A stretch of 9,674 nucleotides of DNA from DASRTE01 sp035253685 (GTDB lineage: Bacteria > Actinomycetota > Actinomycetes > Jiangellales > Jiangellaceae), in contig DATFBR010000140.1 of NCBI GenBank assembly GCA_035253685.1, forward strand, positions 1 through 9,674, written 5' to 3'. Both the position numbers and the translations under genes were made by a program. The notes under the pieces are model-generated. The model worked only from the letters and a program-made list of their open reading frames with translations. It was not told the origin of the DNA and searched no databases. Positions 1 through 6,678 of this stretch are shown in pieces. Position 1 is the stretch's first letter. Each line of letters opens with the position of its first letter.

Positions 1-2876
1 TGCACACTCGCGGTCTTGTCGGAGATGTAGAGCCGCTGGCCGATCTGGCGGTTGGTGAGGCCCTCGGCGAGCAGGGCGAGGACCTCCCGCTCACGGGCGG
101 TGAGCCCACCGGTATCGGTCGCCACCGGCGCGCCGATCCCAGCGTCCAGCCGACCCCGGCGCACCAGGGCCTCGACGGCCTCCTGCAGCGGCCGGGCGCC
201 GAGTTCGGCCGCGGTGTCGTGGGCTGCTCGGGCCGCGGCCGCGGCCGCGGCGCGCTCGTCGACCGCGAGCAGAGCCTCCGCCAGCCGCCATTGGGACCGC
301 GCCTGCTCGTAGCGGTGCCCGTAGCCGAACTCGTCGATACTGCGGTGCCAGGCGTCGGGATCGGGCCGGCCCTCCACCCGGGTGTACTCGGCCTCGGCCC
401 GCTGCAACCAGCCGCGTCCCTCGGGGCCGAGCGTGCCGCCGCGGGGTGAGCCGTCGCGCGCGGCGGTGCGGGCGTGCTCGAGCAGCCGCTTGCCCGCCTC
501 GCCGACCTCGGCGAGTGCGGCGTCGTCGTTGACCAGCCGGGCGTGCTCGGCGAGGTCGCCAGCTGCGGCCAGCCCGACCGCCGACAGCCAGATCGCGCCG
601 AGGAACAGCGGCCACGCGGCCTCGACGTACTGCAACGTCCGCTCGGCGAGCTCGAGTGCGCCGCTCGGATCGTCGTTCCAGCGCAGCAGCTCGGAGCCGC
701 ACCCACCGGACACCATGGCGATCATCGGGTCGTGGTGCCAGGAGCCTTCGAGCTGCCGCGCAATACCCAGGGCCTGCGGGTTGCCGCGCGCCGCCCCGAC
801 GAACAGCCCTGCACCCGACAAGCGCGCCACCATGGCGTCGGGTGGCCGGCGACCGGCCAGCCGCGCGGCGGCGGCGCTGCCGTCCCAGTCGCCGGCGACG
901 TACCGGGCGACGACCTGCAGGGCGCGAAGCTCGAGGCCGTATGGACTCCACGACACGCCGGTGGCGACGGACCTCTCCACCGCGGCGTCGACCAGCCGAA
1001 GCGCGCCGTCGACGTCGCCGGCGTCGTAGCGGTCGGCGGCCAGGTTGTACGACACCCGCATCTCGGTGGGCAGGTCGCCGGCCTCCTGGGCCAGGTCGCG
1101 GGCCCGGCTGAGCAGCTCGGAGACCGAGTCGGCGGCGCCGTGATAGTTGTCGATGACGGCCAGCGTGACGAGCGAGTCGGCCTCCGCGCCGGCACTGCCC
1201 ACCTCGGCCGCCTCGACGCGGGCGCGCTCGGCATACTCACGCGCCTCGTCCGGGCGGTCGAGGCTGATCAACGCCCGGGCCGCGGTCGCCGCGGACCATG
1301 CCGACGGCGCTGTCGGCGTGTCGCTCGCCCGGGCGGCCAGCTCCAGGGCTTCGAGGGCCGCATCGAGCGCCTCCTTCGGGCGGTCGGCACTGAGCAGGTG
1401 CAGCGCGTGCTTGTGGTGGACGGCGGCCGCCCGTCCAGGGTCGGCGCGTGGGTCGAGCCGGCGCGCGGCGGCATCGGCGAGGGCCGCGGCCCGCGAGTTC
1501 TCGCCGGCGCGGCTCGCCATCGCCGCGGCACGCAGCCCCAGCTTGACGATGTCGAAGCCGACCCGCTCCTCGGCGTCGTCGACGGCGTACCAGAGTTGCA
1601 GGGCCTGCTCGAGGTGCTGCCACGCCTCGGCAGGCGCGTGAAGGTGCTCGGCCTCCTCGGCGGCCCGCAGGGAGGCGGTGAGCGCACCAGGGACGTCGTG
1701 GCTCTGCATCCGGTGGTGTGCAAGTTCCGCGGCCGAACCCAGCGGCGTGCGAGTGTCGGCCGACTCGTCGATGAGTCGCGCGTACGTGGCGTGCAGCCGG
1801 ACCCGCTCGCCGGGCAGCAGGTCGCCGTAGACGGCCTCGGCGAGCAGGGCATGGCGGAACGCGTAACGCTGCCCTTCCTCGGGAACCAGCACTTGATGGG
1901 TGACCGCCTCCCGCAGCGCGGGCTCGAGCTCGGCGTCGCCGAGGCCGGCGGCCTGCTCGAGGAGGTCGTTGTTCACCCGGCGCCCGGCCACGGAGGCGAC
2001 CCGTACGACGTGCTGAGCCGGGGGCGTGAGCTGTTCGAGCCGGGAGAGCAGGACGTCGGCCAGCGCAGCCGGGAGCAGGCCGGTGTTGATGTCCTCGAGC
2101 TGGCCCGACGTGCAGGCGTGCAGCAGCTCTTGGGCGAAGTATGCGTTGCCCTCGGACCGGTCGAGGATGCTCCGGACGGCCCGATCGGTGACCGGTGAGC
2201 CGTGCAGGGCGGCCAGGTAGTCGCCCATCTCGTCGATGTCGAACGGCACGACGTCGAGCCGCTCCACTACCGGAAGGCGGCTCAGCTGGGCCAGCAGCGG
2301 TCGAAGAGGATGGCGGCGGTGCAGATCGTCCGAACGGTAGCTGGCGACGATCAGCAGTCGCTCGTCGCGCATCCGACCGACGATGAACGCGAGCAGCTCG
2401 CGGGTGGACTGGTCGGCCCAGTGCAGATCTTCGATCACCAGCAGCGCCGGCTCGGATCGTTCGTCACCCACGTGGGCCAGCGTGCCGGCCACCGCGTCGA
2501 ACAGCTGCAGCTGGCTGACATCGCCCCCGGGTGCGGGTCCGCCGAGGCCGACACCGCCCCAGTCGCTGGCGGGCAGGTCGGAACCGGCGGCGCCGTCGAC
2601 GGTCAGCGGCCGCAATGCCTCGGTGAAGGGCAGGTACGGAAGGCCGACGCCGCCGACGTCGAGACAGTGGCCGATCATGACGGTCGCTCCGGCCTGCTGG
2701 GCCTGGGCGGCGAACTCGACCAGCAGGCGGGTCTTGCCCACTCCGGCGTCCCCGGCGACCAGCACGACGCCGGGCTGGCGCTGGCGTGCTTCGTCGAGCG
2801 CGGCCGTCAGAGCACGCAACTCACGGCCGCGGCCGACGAGCGGTGTCTCGAATCCAACCCGGGCCACGGCATCCAT
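1..2876 (-). CDS. Large ATP-binding LuxR-family transcriptional regulator (AAA/LAL-type), C-terminus cut by window edge
   Basis: The minus strand reads without a stop from an ATG at 2876 to the left edge: 958 codons plus two bases. The N-terminus has an AAA ATPase module: 'PLVGRGREL' at residues 12-20, a Walker A motif AGDAGVGKT at 41-49 and a Walker B-like segment LLVIEDLHWAD at 145-155. A long alanine/leucine-rich, TPR-like helical middle follows. Residues 925-958 are the start of a LuxR/GerE helix-turn-helix (LTAREREVLALLAEG, then LTNRQIGQRLYISDKTASV), so only about 25-30 residues are missing. This architecture is that of large ATP-binding LuxR regulators, which are cytoplasmic DNA-binding proteins; the ligand and targets cannot be inferred. 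No Shine-Dalgarno precedes ATG 2876. An in-frame GTG at 2945 overlaps the stop of the small upstream ORF as GTGA and would add 23 residues, so the start is uncertain. The alanine run near residues 876-882 comes from a GGCCGC repeat at 231-250. Confidence 0.93.
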   Translation of the reverse strand, partial: MDAVARVGFETPLVGRGRELRALTAALDEARQRQPGVVLVAGDAGVGKTRLLVEFAAQAQQAGATVMIGHCLDVGGVGLPYLPFTEALRPLTVDGAAGSDLPASDWGGVGLGGPAPGGDVSQLQLFDAVAGTLAHVGDERSEPALLVIEDLHWADQSTRELLAFIVGRMRDERLLIVASYRSDDLHRRHPLRPLLAQLSRLPVVERLDVVPFDIDEMGDYLAALHGSPVTDRAVRSILDRSEGNAYFAQELLHACTSGQLEDINTGLLPAALADVLLSRLEQLTPPAQHVVRVASVAGRRVNNDLLEQAAGLGDAELEPALREAVTHQVLVPEEGQRYAFRHALLAEAVYGDLLPGERVRLHATYARLIDESADTRTPLGSAAELAHHRMQSHDVPGALTASLRAAEEAEHLHAPAEAWQHLEQALQLWYAVDDAEERVGFDIVKLGLRAAAMASRAGENSRAAALADAAARRLDPRADPGRAAAVHHKHALHLLSADRPKEALDAALEALELAARASDTPTAPSAWSAATAARALISLDRPDEAREYAERARVEAAEVGSAGAEADSLVTLAVIDNYHGAADSVSELLSRARDLAQEAGDLPTEMRVSYNLAADRYDAGDVDGALRLVDAAVERSVATGVSWSPYGLELRALQVVARYVAGDWDGSAAAARLAGRRPPDAMVARLSGAGLFVGAARGNPQALGIARQLEGSWHHDPMIAMVSGGCGSELLRWNDDPSGALELAERTLQYVEAAWPLFLGAIWLSAVGLAAAGDLAEHARLVNDDAALAEVGEAGKRLLEHARTAARDGSPRGGTLGPEGRGWLQRAEAEYTRVEGRPDPDAWHRSIDEFGYGHRYEQARSQWRLAEALLAVDERAAAAAAARAAHDTAAELGARPLQEAVEALVRRGRLDAGIGAPVATDTGGLTAREREVLALLAEGLTNRQIGQRLYISDKTASV

Positions 2877-2941
2877 GGTGTCACGCGGCGGTGACAGCAC
2901 GGACGCCGTGACGGGCGGTGCCGACACGGCGTCCGCGGGTG

Positions 2942-3106
2942 TCACGCGTGACGTTCGGGAGCGCTCGGCTTCGTCCTCCGCCCGTGCCCCCGGTTGCCGA
3001 TCAGTCGCGTCCGCCGATGGCTGCGCGAGCGGCGGAAGTCTTCGGTGACGCGCTCGTGGCGGTAACTCACCTCGGCCTCGATGGCCGGTGCAACGATGCT
3101 GATCAT
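2942..3106 (-). CDS. Candidate small basic protein (54 aa) upstream of the LuxR regulator, function unknown
   Basis: ATG at 3106 is preceded on the minus strand by a near-perfect Shine-Dalgarno sequence (AGGAGGAA, about five bases upstream of the ATG), the best ribosome site in the window. The 54-residue product starts with a short hydrophobic stretch (MISIVAPAI), then an acidic/aromatic patch (EAEVSYRHERVTEDF). It ends in an arginine-rich tail: about 12 Arg, 1 Lys and 4 His against 6 acidic residues overall. Codons end in G or C at roughly 45 of 54 positions, as expected for genes here. Its TGA overlaps a GTG (2945) in the frame of the LuxR regulator, suggesting a two-gene operon with translational coupling. 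The frame stays open further upstream (for example ATGs near 3175 and 3160), but only 3106 has a good ribosome site. I do not recognise the family. It could be a nucleic-acid-binding or regulatory peptide, or simply an upstream leader ORF; those are guesses. Confidence 0.5.
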   Translation of the reverse strand: MISIVAPAIEAEVSYRHERVTEDFRRSRSHRRTRLIGNRGHGRRTKPSAPERHA

Positions 3107-3214
3107 GGTTTCCTCCTCGCTGATGTCTTCAGCGTCGTGCTGAGACGGGTTCGGCGGCATCGGGCAGTCGCCCATGAACAGGCGGACGTCACACTTAGTC
3201 CTGGCCGGCGCTCG

Positions 3215-3230
3215 CCTAAGGCCCCTCAGG
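3215..3230. promoter_or_regulatory. Imperfect 16-bp palindrome, possible operator
   Basis: Two CCTNAGG palindromes (CCTAAGG at 3215-3221 and CCTCAGG at 3224-3230) are separated by two bases, and the whole 16-mer is itself an imperfect palindrome with 4 mismatched positions out of 16. It overlaps the weak minus-strand promoter candidate of the small ORF/LuxR unit. It could be an operator, but such short G/C-rich palindromes arise by chance in this composition. Confidence 0.2.
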
Positions 3231-3276
3231 ACCCGTCGTTCGGCACTTGGCCCGTTTCGTCCACCGGAACCGGCTG

Positions 3277-3285
3277 TGGCACACT
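3277..3285 (+). promoter_or_regulatory. Candidate extended -10 element upstream of rplS
   Basis: TGGCACACT fits a TGN plus degenerate -10 hexamer (CACACT) and lies about 130 bases before the rplS start. No good -35 hexamer is present at the usual distance. If used, transcripts would carry a 5' leader of more than 100 bases before rplS. Confidence 0.25.
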
Positions 3286-3416
3286 GGACGGCCGTTACCC
3301 GGTCAGTCACTCGTGCCCCTGCCATGGGGGGTGTGCCGACAGCTGTCATCCGGGCCCGCCCTGACGAACACCGTTCCGCCGACGACCCGTGGCGCCGGCG
3401 AGGAAGCGACCACGCC

Positions 3417-3767
3417 ATGCACACCCTCGACACCGTCGACGCCGCCAACCTGCGCGACGACATCCCCGCGTTCCGAGCGGGTGACACGCTCAAGGTCCAC
3501 GTCAAGGTCATCGAGGGCAGCCGCTCGCGGGTCCAGGTCTTCCAGGGCGTGGTCATCCGACGGCAGGGTTCCGGCGTGCGCGAGTCGTTCACGGTCCGCA
3601 AGGTCAGCTTCGGCGTCGGCGTCGAGCGGACCTTCCCGTTGCACACGCCGGTGATCGACCGCATCGAAGTGGTCACGCGTGGCGACGTCCGGCGAGCCAA
3701 GCTCTACTACCTGCGCAACCTGCGCGGTCGGGCCGCGAAGATCCGCGAGAAGCGCGACAGGGCCTGA
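3417..3767 (+). CDS. rplS: 50S ribosomal protein L19
   Basis: The 116-residue product matches bacterial L19 throughout. It has the N-terminal region with FRAGDTLKVHVKV, then IEGSRSRVQVFQGVVI (the signature segment), then GVRESFTVRK, the GVGVERTFPLHTP loop, and a C-terminal basic tail with KLYYLRNLRGRAAKIREK. L19 sits at the 30S-50S interface of the large subunit. ATG 3417 is chosen because it gives the family's normal N-terminus and length, with an AGGAAG purine stretch about 10 bases upstream. The open frame extends back to 3174, but that part is not L19-like. It is the first gene of a plus-strand block; lepB follows after 16 bases, a pairing common in actinomycetes. Confidence 0.98.
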   Translation: MHTLDTVDAANLRDDIPAFRAGDTLKVHVKVIEGSRSRVQVFQGVVIRRQGSGVRESFTVRKVSFGVGVERTFPLHTPVIDRIEVVTRGDVRRAKLYYLRNLRGRAAKIREKRDRA

Positions 3768-3771
3768 CCCC

Positions 3772-3783
3772 GCCCGACCGGGC
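3772..3783 (+). other. Short GC hairpin abutting the first lepB start
   Basis: GCCCGACCGGGC can form a four-base-pair GCCC/GGGC stem with a GACC loop, ending exactly one base before the ATG at 3784. It occupies the place where a Shine-Dalgarno would be expected. It could lower independent initiation on lepB, or be a chance product of the high GC content. Confidence 0.25.
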
Positions 3784-4374
3784 ATGATCGACCAGGGACG
3801 CGGCCGGTCCGCGCGCGACGCCTCCGCGCCCCGATGGTCGCGGGTGGTGGCGCCGGTGGCGCTCGCGGTCGTGGTCGTGGTCGCTGGCTTCGTCTGGGTG
3901 GGCCGGATCTATACGGTCACCACGGCCTCGATGACCCCCACGCTGCAGCCGGGTGACCGGGTTCTCGCGGTCCGGATCGGGCTCGACGATCTCCGCCGCG
4001 GCGACGTGGTGGTCGTGGACGTCCGAGGGACCTGGGCGCGGCCGGGATCTGCGGACGAGCCGACGGTGGTCAAGCGGATCGTCGGCCTGCCGGGGGAGCG
4101 GGTGGCCTGCTGCGACGTACAGGAGCGGGTCACGGTCGACGGCGAGCCGCTGGACGAGCCATACCTCGCTCCGGGCGGTCCCGGTCCCGACTTCGACGTG
4201 GTGGTGCCGCCCGGCCGGCTGTGGCTGCTCGGCGACGACCGGGCGGACTCGCTGGACTCGAGGGATCACCTGGGTTCGGCAGGCGGGGGCAGCGTCGCGA
4301 CCGACGCGGTCCAGGGCAGGGTGGTGGCCGTCGCATGGCCCCCGGTGCGCCCGATCGAGCGGCCGACAGGGTAG
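3784..4374 (+). CDS. lepB: Type I signal peptidase (first of two tandem copies)
   Basis: This is a membrane-anchored serine/lysine protease (S26 family) that removes signal peptides from exported proteins on the outer face of the cytoplasmic membrane. In the 196-residue product, one transmembrane segment spans about residues 21-40 (valine/alanine-rich). The catalytic serine is S49 in SMTPTLQPGDRVL and the catalytic lysine is K97 in VVKRIVGLPGE. Box E is GDDRADSLDSR at 150-160. It is a compact form, lacking the long insertion between the serine and lysine boxes seen in its neighbour. The box E residue after GD is Asp instead of the usual Asn or His. It starts 16 bases after rplS with no visible Shine-Dalgarno. 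A small GC hairpin (3772-3783) abuts the ATG, so translation may depend on coupling to rplS. The identification is firm; substrate preference is unknown. Confidence 0.93.
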   Translation: MIDQGRGRSARDASAPRWSRVVAPVALAVVVVVAGFVWVGRIYTVTTASMTPTLQPGDRVLAVRIGLDDLRRGDVVVVDVRGTWARPGSADEPTVVKRIVGLPGERVACCDVQERVTVDGEPLDEPYLAPGGPGPDFDVVVPPGRLWLLGDDRADSLDSRDHLGSAGGGSVATDAVQGRVVAVAWPPVRPIERPTG

Positions 4375-4456
4375 CGTCGGTGCGTCGCGGCCCGGTCCCG
4401 GTGGCGCCGCATGACGACCACGGCGGGCCCGGCCCGGTGGTGACAGGGAGTGCTCG

Positions 4457-5170
4457 TTGGCGGAGAAGACGGTGCCCCGCGACGACGGTGAGGCCAGAGT
4501 GGACAAGCCGCGGCGGGGAGGAGGCTTCGCCGCACTCGTCCGCGAGATCGTGATCGTGGTGGGGCTCTCCCTGGTCATCGCCACACTCGTGCGCATCTTC
4601 CTGGTACAGGCCTTCCTCATCCCGTCCCAGTCGATGGAGGACACCCTCGTCGTCGGCGACCGCGTCCTGGTCTCCAAGCTCACGATGCGTTTCGGTGAGA
4701 TCCACCGCGGCGACGTGGTCGTCTTCGCCGATCCGAACGGTTGGCTGTCTCCCACGGCCGACGACGCCACCGACGGTTTCGGCGAGCGGGTCCGCGACGC
4801 CCTGCAGTTCGTGGGCGTGCTGCCGGACGACTCCGAGGGTCACCTGATCAAACGTGTCATCGGCATCGGAGGCGACACGGTCGCGTGTTGCGACGACGAC
4901 GGCCGCCTACAGGTCAACGGCGTGAGCGTCGACGAGTCGGAGTACCTGCTCCCGGGGGACGAGCCGTCGGCCACCGATTTCGAGACCGTCGTCCCCGACG
5001 GCGAACTGTTCGTCATGGGTGACCACCGTTCGAACTCCGGCGATTCGCGGGTCAACGGCACAGTCCCCGAGGACCGTGTCACCGGGCGCGCGTTCGCCGT
5101 CGTCTGGCCGGTCTCGAACTGGGCGTCGCTGTCCCGCCCGGACACGTTCGACGCCGTTCCCGACCGGTGA
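4457..5170 (+). CDS. lepB: Type I signal peptidase (second tandem copy)
   Basis: This 237-residue S26 signal peptidase has a charged cytoplasmic N-terminus, a transmembrane helix at about residues 31-50 and catalytic S59 in IPSQSMEDTL. Catalytic K132 lies in LIKRVIGIGGD, and box E (GDHRSNSGDSR) is near the C-terminus. Between the serine and lysine boxes it carries an acidic insertion at about residues 93-128, common in actinobacterial SipX/Y-type enzymes. A TTG start at 4457 is chosen because AGGGAG lies six bases upstream. In-frame GTGs at 4472 and 4499 are alternatives that would shorten only the cytoplasmic tail. It follows the first lepB after 82 bases. A TAGCGT sequence at 4372-4377, overlapping the stop of the first copy, could be a -10 for an internal promoter. 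The two copies share only motif-level similarity, so they are old paralogues. Confidence 0.96.
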   Translation: MAEKTVPRDDGEARVDKPRRGGGFAALVREIVIVVGLSLVIATLVRIFLVQAFLIPSQSMEDTLVVGDRVLVSKLTMRFGEIHRGDVVVFADPNGWLSPTADDATDGFGERVRDALQFVGVLPDDSEGHLIKRVIGIGGDTVACCDDDGRLQVNGVSVDESEYLLPGDEPSATDFETVVPDGELFVMGDHRSNSGDSRVNGTVPEDRVTGRAFAVVWPVSNWASLSRPDTFDAVPDR

Positions 5171-5193
5171 GCGCGGCGACGCCCGTCCGGCCG

Positions 5194-5199
5194 TAGGCT
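5194..5199 (+). promoter_or_regulatory. Candidate -10 box giving a leaderless Nudix transcript
   Basis: TAGGCT matches the actinobacterial TANNNT -10 pattern. Eight bases separate it from the ATG at 5208, the spacing expected when transcription begins at or next to the start codon (leaderless mRNA). The only purine-rich stretch, GGAG at 5201-5204, is just three bases from the ATG, too near to be a good ribosome site. No clear -35 hexamer is visible. Confidence 0.35.
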
Positions 5200-5207
5200 C
5201 GGAGCCC

Positions 5208-5684
5208 ATGAGCCCGCCCGTCGTCCGGCCGACAGTCCGGGTGCTCCTGCTGGCCCGTGACGGCGAGGCGACGCGCGTCCTGCTCTTCCAGGCCTACGAC
5301 GGCTATTGGTTCCCGCCCGGTGGGGGCATCGAGGGGGCGGAGACCGACGAGCAGGCGGCGCTGCGCGAACTGGCCGAGGAGACCGGGCTCACCGGTGTGG
5401 GCATGGGGCCGCACATCTGGAACCGTCGGGACGTGTTCGAATGGCACGGCCGGCTGCTCGATGTCCGCGAACGCTGGTACCTGGCCCGGATCCCGGACGT
5501 CGTACCGGTCGACCCCACCGGCTGGACACCCGAGGAACACGACGATCTCACGGCCCACCGATGGTGGTCGCTGCCGGAGCTGGAGGCGACGACGGAGCTT
5601 CTCGTACCCCGTTCGCTGGCGAGACTCGTCCGCGGCTTGATCCGCGACGGCGCACCCGCGGAACCGCTCGAGGTGGGAGTGTGA
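5208..5684 (+). CDS. Nudix hydrolase, substrate unknown
   Basis: The 158-residue product contains a complete Nudix box: G39-x5-E45-x7-R53-E54-L55-x-E57-E58-x-G60-L61. It binds the divalent metal used to hydrolyse a nucleoside diphosphate linked to another group. The box is preceded by a beta-strand (VRVLLLAR) and YWFPPGGGIE, as usual in MutT-like proteins. The C-terminal half has WYLARI and HRWWSLPEL, the usual Nudix core ending. Family members act on oxidised dNTPs, ADP-ribose, NADH or dinucleoside polyphosphates; the sequence does not tell which. ATG 5208 is chosen because the Nudix fold starts right after it; a leaderless start is plausible. The upstream gene ends 37 bases earlier. Its TGA (5682-5684) overlaps one possible GTG start of rnhB, indicating co-transcription with rnhB. 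Confidence 0.9.
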   Translation: MSPPVVRPTVRVLLLARDGEATRVLLFQAYDGYWFPPGGGIEGAETDEQAALRELAEETGLTGVGMGPHIWNRRDVFEWHGRLLDVRERWYLARIPDVVPVDPTGWTPEEHDDLTAHRWWSLPELEATTELLVPRSLARLVRGLIRDGAPAEPLEVGV

Positions 5685-5689
5685 TTCCG

Positions 5690-6361
5690 GTGACGAGGGC
5701 GATCGTCCGCCGCGACGCCGGGCTCTATGGCTACGAGCGCACCCTGACCCGGCTCGGCCTGGCACCTGTCGCCGGCGCGGACGAGGCCGGACGCGGTGCC
5801 TGCGCGGGCCCGCTGGTCGTGGCCGCGGCGGTACTGCGGGAAGGGCGGCGTGGCGAGGTGCCCGATCTGGCGGACTCCAAGCTGCTGACCCCGCCGGTTC
5901 GGGAACGGGTCTACGAGGCTGTTGTCGCCCGCGCTGCGGCGTGGTCGGTGGTCGTCGTTCCGGCCGACGAGGTCGACCGGCGGGGCCTGCACGTGACGAA
6001 CATCGAGGCCATGCGGCGGGCGCTGGCCCGGCTCGAGCTGACGCCGGGCTACGTGCTGACCGACGGGTTCCCCGTGGCCGGGCTGGGCGTGCCCGGCCTG
6101 GCCATGTGGAAGGGCGACCAGATGGCGGCCTGCATCGCCGCGGCGTCGGTCATCGCGAAGGTCACCCGCGACCGGATCATGACCGAGATGCACGACCGGT
6201 GGCCGGGATACGACTTCGCCACGCACAAGGGGTACGTGACTCCCGAGCACCAGCAGGCGTTGAGCCGCTACGGCCCCAGCCCGGTGCACCGCCGGTCGTA
6301 CGTCAACGTGGCGCGCGTCATGGGCGAGAATGGGCCCGTCGTCCTGGAGGAGACCGGATGA
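5690..6361 (+). CDS. rnhB: Ribonuclease HII
   Basis: RNase HII cleaves the RNA strand of RNA-DNA hybrids and nicks at single ribonucleotides misincorporated in DNA, starting ribonucleotide excision repair. The 223-residue product shows the four family acidic residues: D31 and E32 in ADEAGRGACAGP, D125 in YVLTDGFP and D143 in WKGDQ. It also has ADSKLL at 61-66, SVIAKVTRDR at 153-162, and the C-terminal HKGYVTPEHQ and GPSPVHRRSY. The GTG at 5690 is chosen because GGGAG (5675-5679) lies 10 bases upstream and the product begins TRAIVRRDAGLYGYER, as is common in actinobacterial homologues. A GTG at 5681, overlapping the Nudix stop as GTGA, would add three residues. Its own stop overlaps the DUF2469 start (ATGA at 6358-6361). 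Confidence 0.96.
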   Translation: MTRAIVRRDAGLYGYERTLTRLGLAPVAGADEAGRGACAGPLVVAAAVLREGRRGEVPDLADSKLLTPPVRERVYEAVVARAAAWSVVVVPADEVDRRGLHVTNIEAMRRALARLELTPGYVLTDGFPVAGLGVPGLAMWKGDQMAACIAAASVIAKVTRDRIMTEMHDRWPGYDFATHKGYVTPEHQQALSRYGPSPVHRRSYVNVARVMGENGPVVLEETG

Positions 6362-6678
6362 GCACCGAAGATCTCGAGAAGTACGAGACCGAGATGGAGT
6401 TGTCGCTCTACCGGGAGTATCGCGACGTCGTGGGGCTGTTCTCCTACGTGGTCGAGACCGAGCGGCGTTTCTACCTCACCAACAACGTGGACCTGCAGGT
6501 CCGCAGCGAGGGCGGCGAGGTCTACTTCGAGGTCACGATGAGCGACGCCTGGGTTTGGGACATGTACCGGCCGGCGCGGTTCGTGAAGAACGTCAAGGTC
6601 GTGACGTTCAGGGACGTAAACGTCGAGGAACTGGCCAAGAGCGACTTCGAGATACCCAAGTCCGGCCTGGACAGCTGA
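6358..6678 (+). CDS. DUF2469 family protein, function unknown
   Basis: The 106-residue protein starts MSTEDLEKYETEMELSLYREYRD (given here only as its first segment: MSTEDLEKYETEMELS), followed by an LFSYVVETERRFYL block and a DAWVWDMYRP motif. It ends VEELAKSDFEIPK. This pattern is that of the small, highly conserved actinobacterial DUF2469 proteins, which are normally encoded directly after rnhB. No signal peptide, membrane segment or catalytic motif is visible; the acidic N-terminus and aromatic centre suggest a soluble cytoplasmic protein. The start is fixed by the ATGA overlap with the rnhB stop, so the two genes are probably translationally coupled. The cellular role is not known to me. 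The conserved position suggests a link to nucleic-acid maintenance or translation, which is inference only. Confidence 0.93.
   Translation: MSTEDLEKYETEMELSLYREYRDVVGLFSYVVETERRFYLTNNVDLQVRSEGGEVYFEVTMSDAWVWDMYRPARFVKNVKVVTFRDVNVEELAKSDFEIPKSGLDS

Larger units (their letters stand above)
3107..3416. other. Divergent intergenic region between the LuxR/small-ORF unit and rplS
   Basis: This 310-bp region holds no convincing gene of its own; the ORFs crossing it are out-of-frame extensions of neighbouring genes. It must contain the promoter of rplS (plus) and that of the small ORF/LuxR unit (minus). On the plus strand, TGGCACACT at 3277-3285 resembles an extended -10 element. On the minus strand, TTAGGC and TAAGTG, 16 bases apart and spanning about 3193-3220, are a weak -35/-10 candidate. 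An imperfect 16-bp palindrome lies at 3215-3230. None of these is strong enough to be certain. Confidence 0.5.

Noticed and set aside
231..250. GGCCGC-type short tandem repeat
   Set aside because: It encodes a seven-alanine run in the LuxR regulator's helical region. Such runs are common in high-GC genes, and I see no sign of a functional repeat or phase-variation tract.
474..2198. 574-codon open frame on the plus strand opposite the LuxR regulator
   Set aside because: It is the antisense shadow of a GC-rich gene. The minus strand shows clear Walker A, Walker B and helix-turn-helix motifs, while the plus-strand translation has no recognisable domain.
3174..3416. N-terminal extension of rplS to 3174
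   Set aside because: The extra 81 residues are not L19-like, and the start at 3417 gives the normal family length.
2942..3700. 252-codon minus-strand frame running from rplS into the small ORF
   Set aside because: The upstream half is antisense to rplS and has no coding features. Only the part from ATG 3106, with its strong ribosome site, is plausible as a gene.
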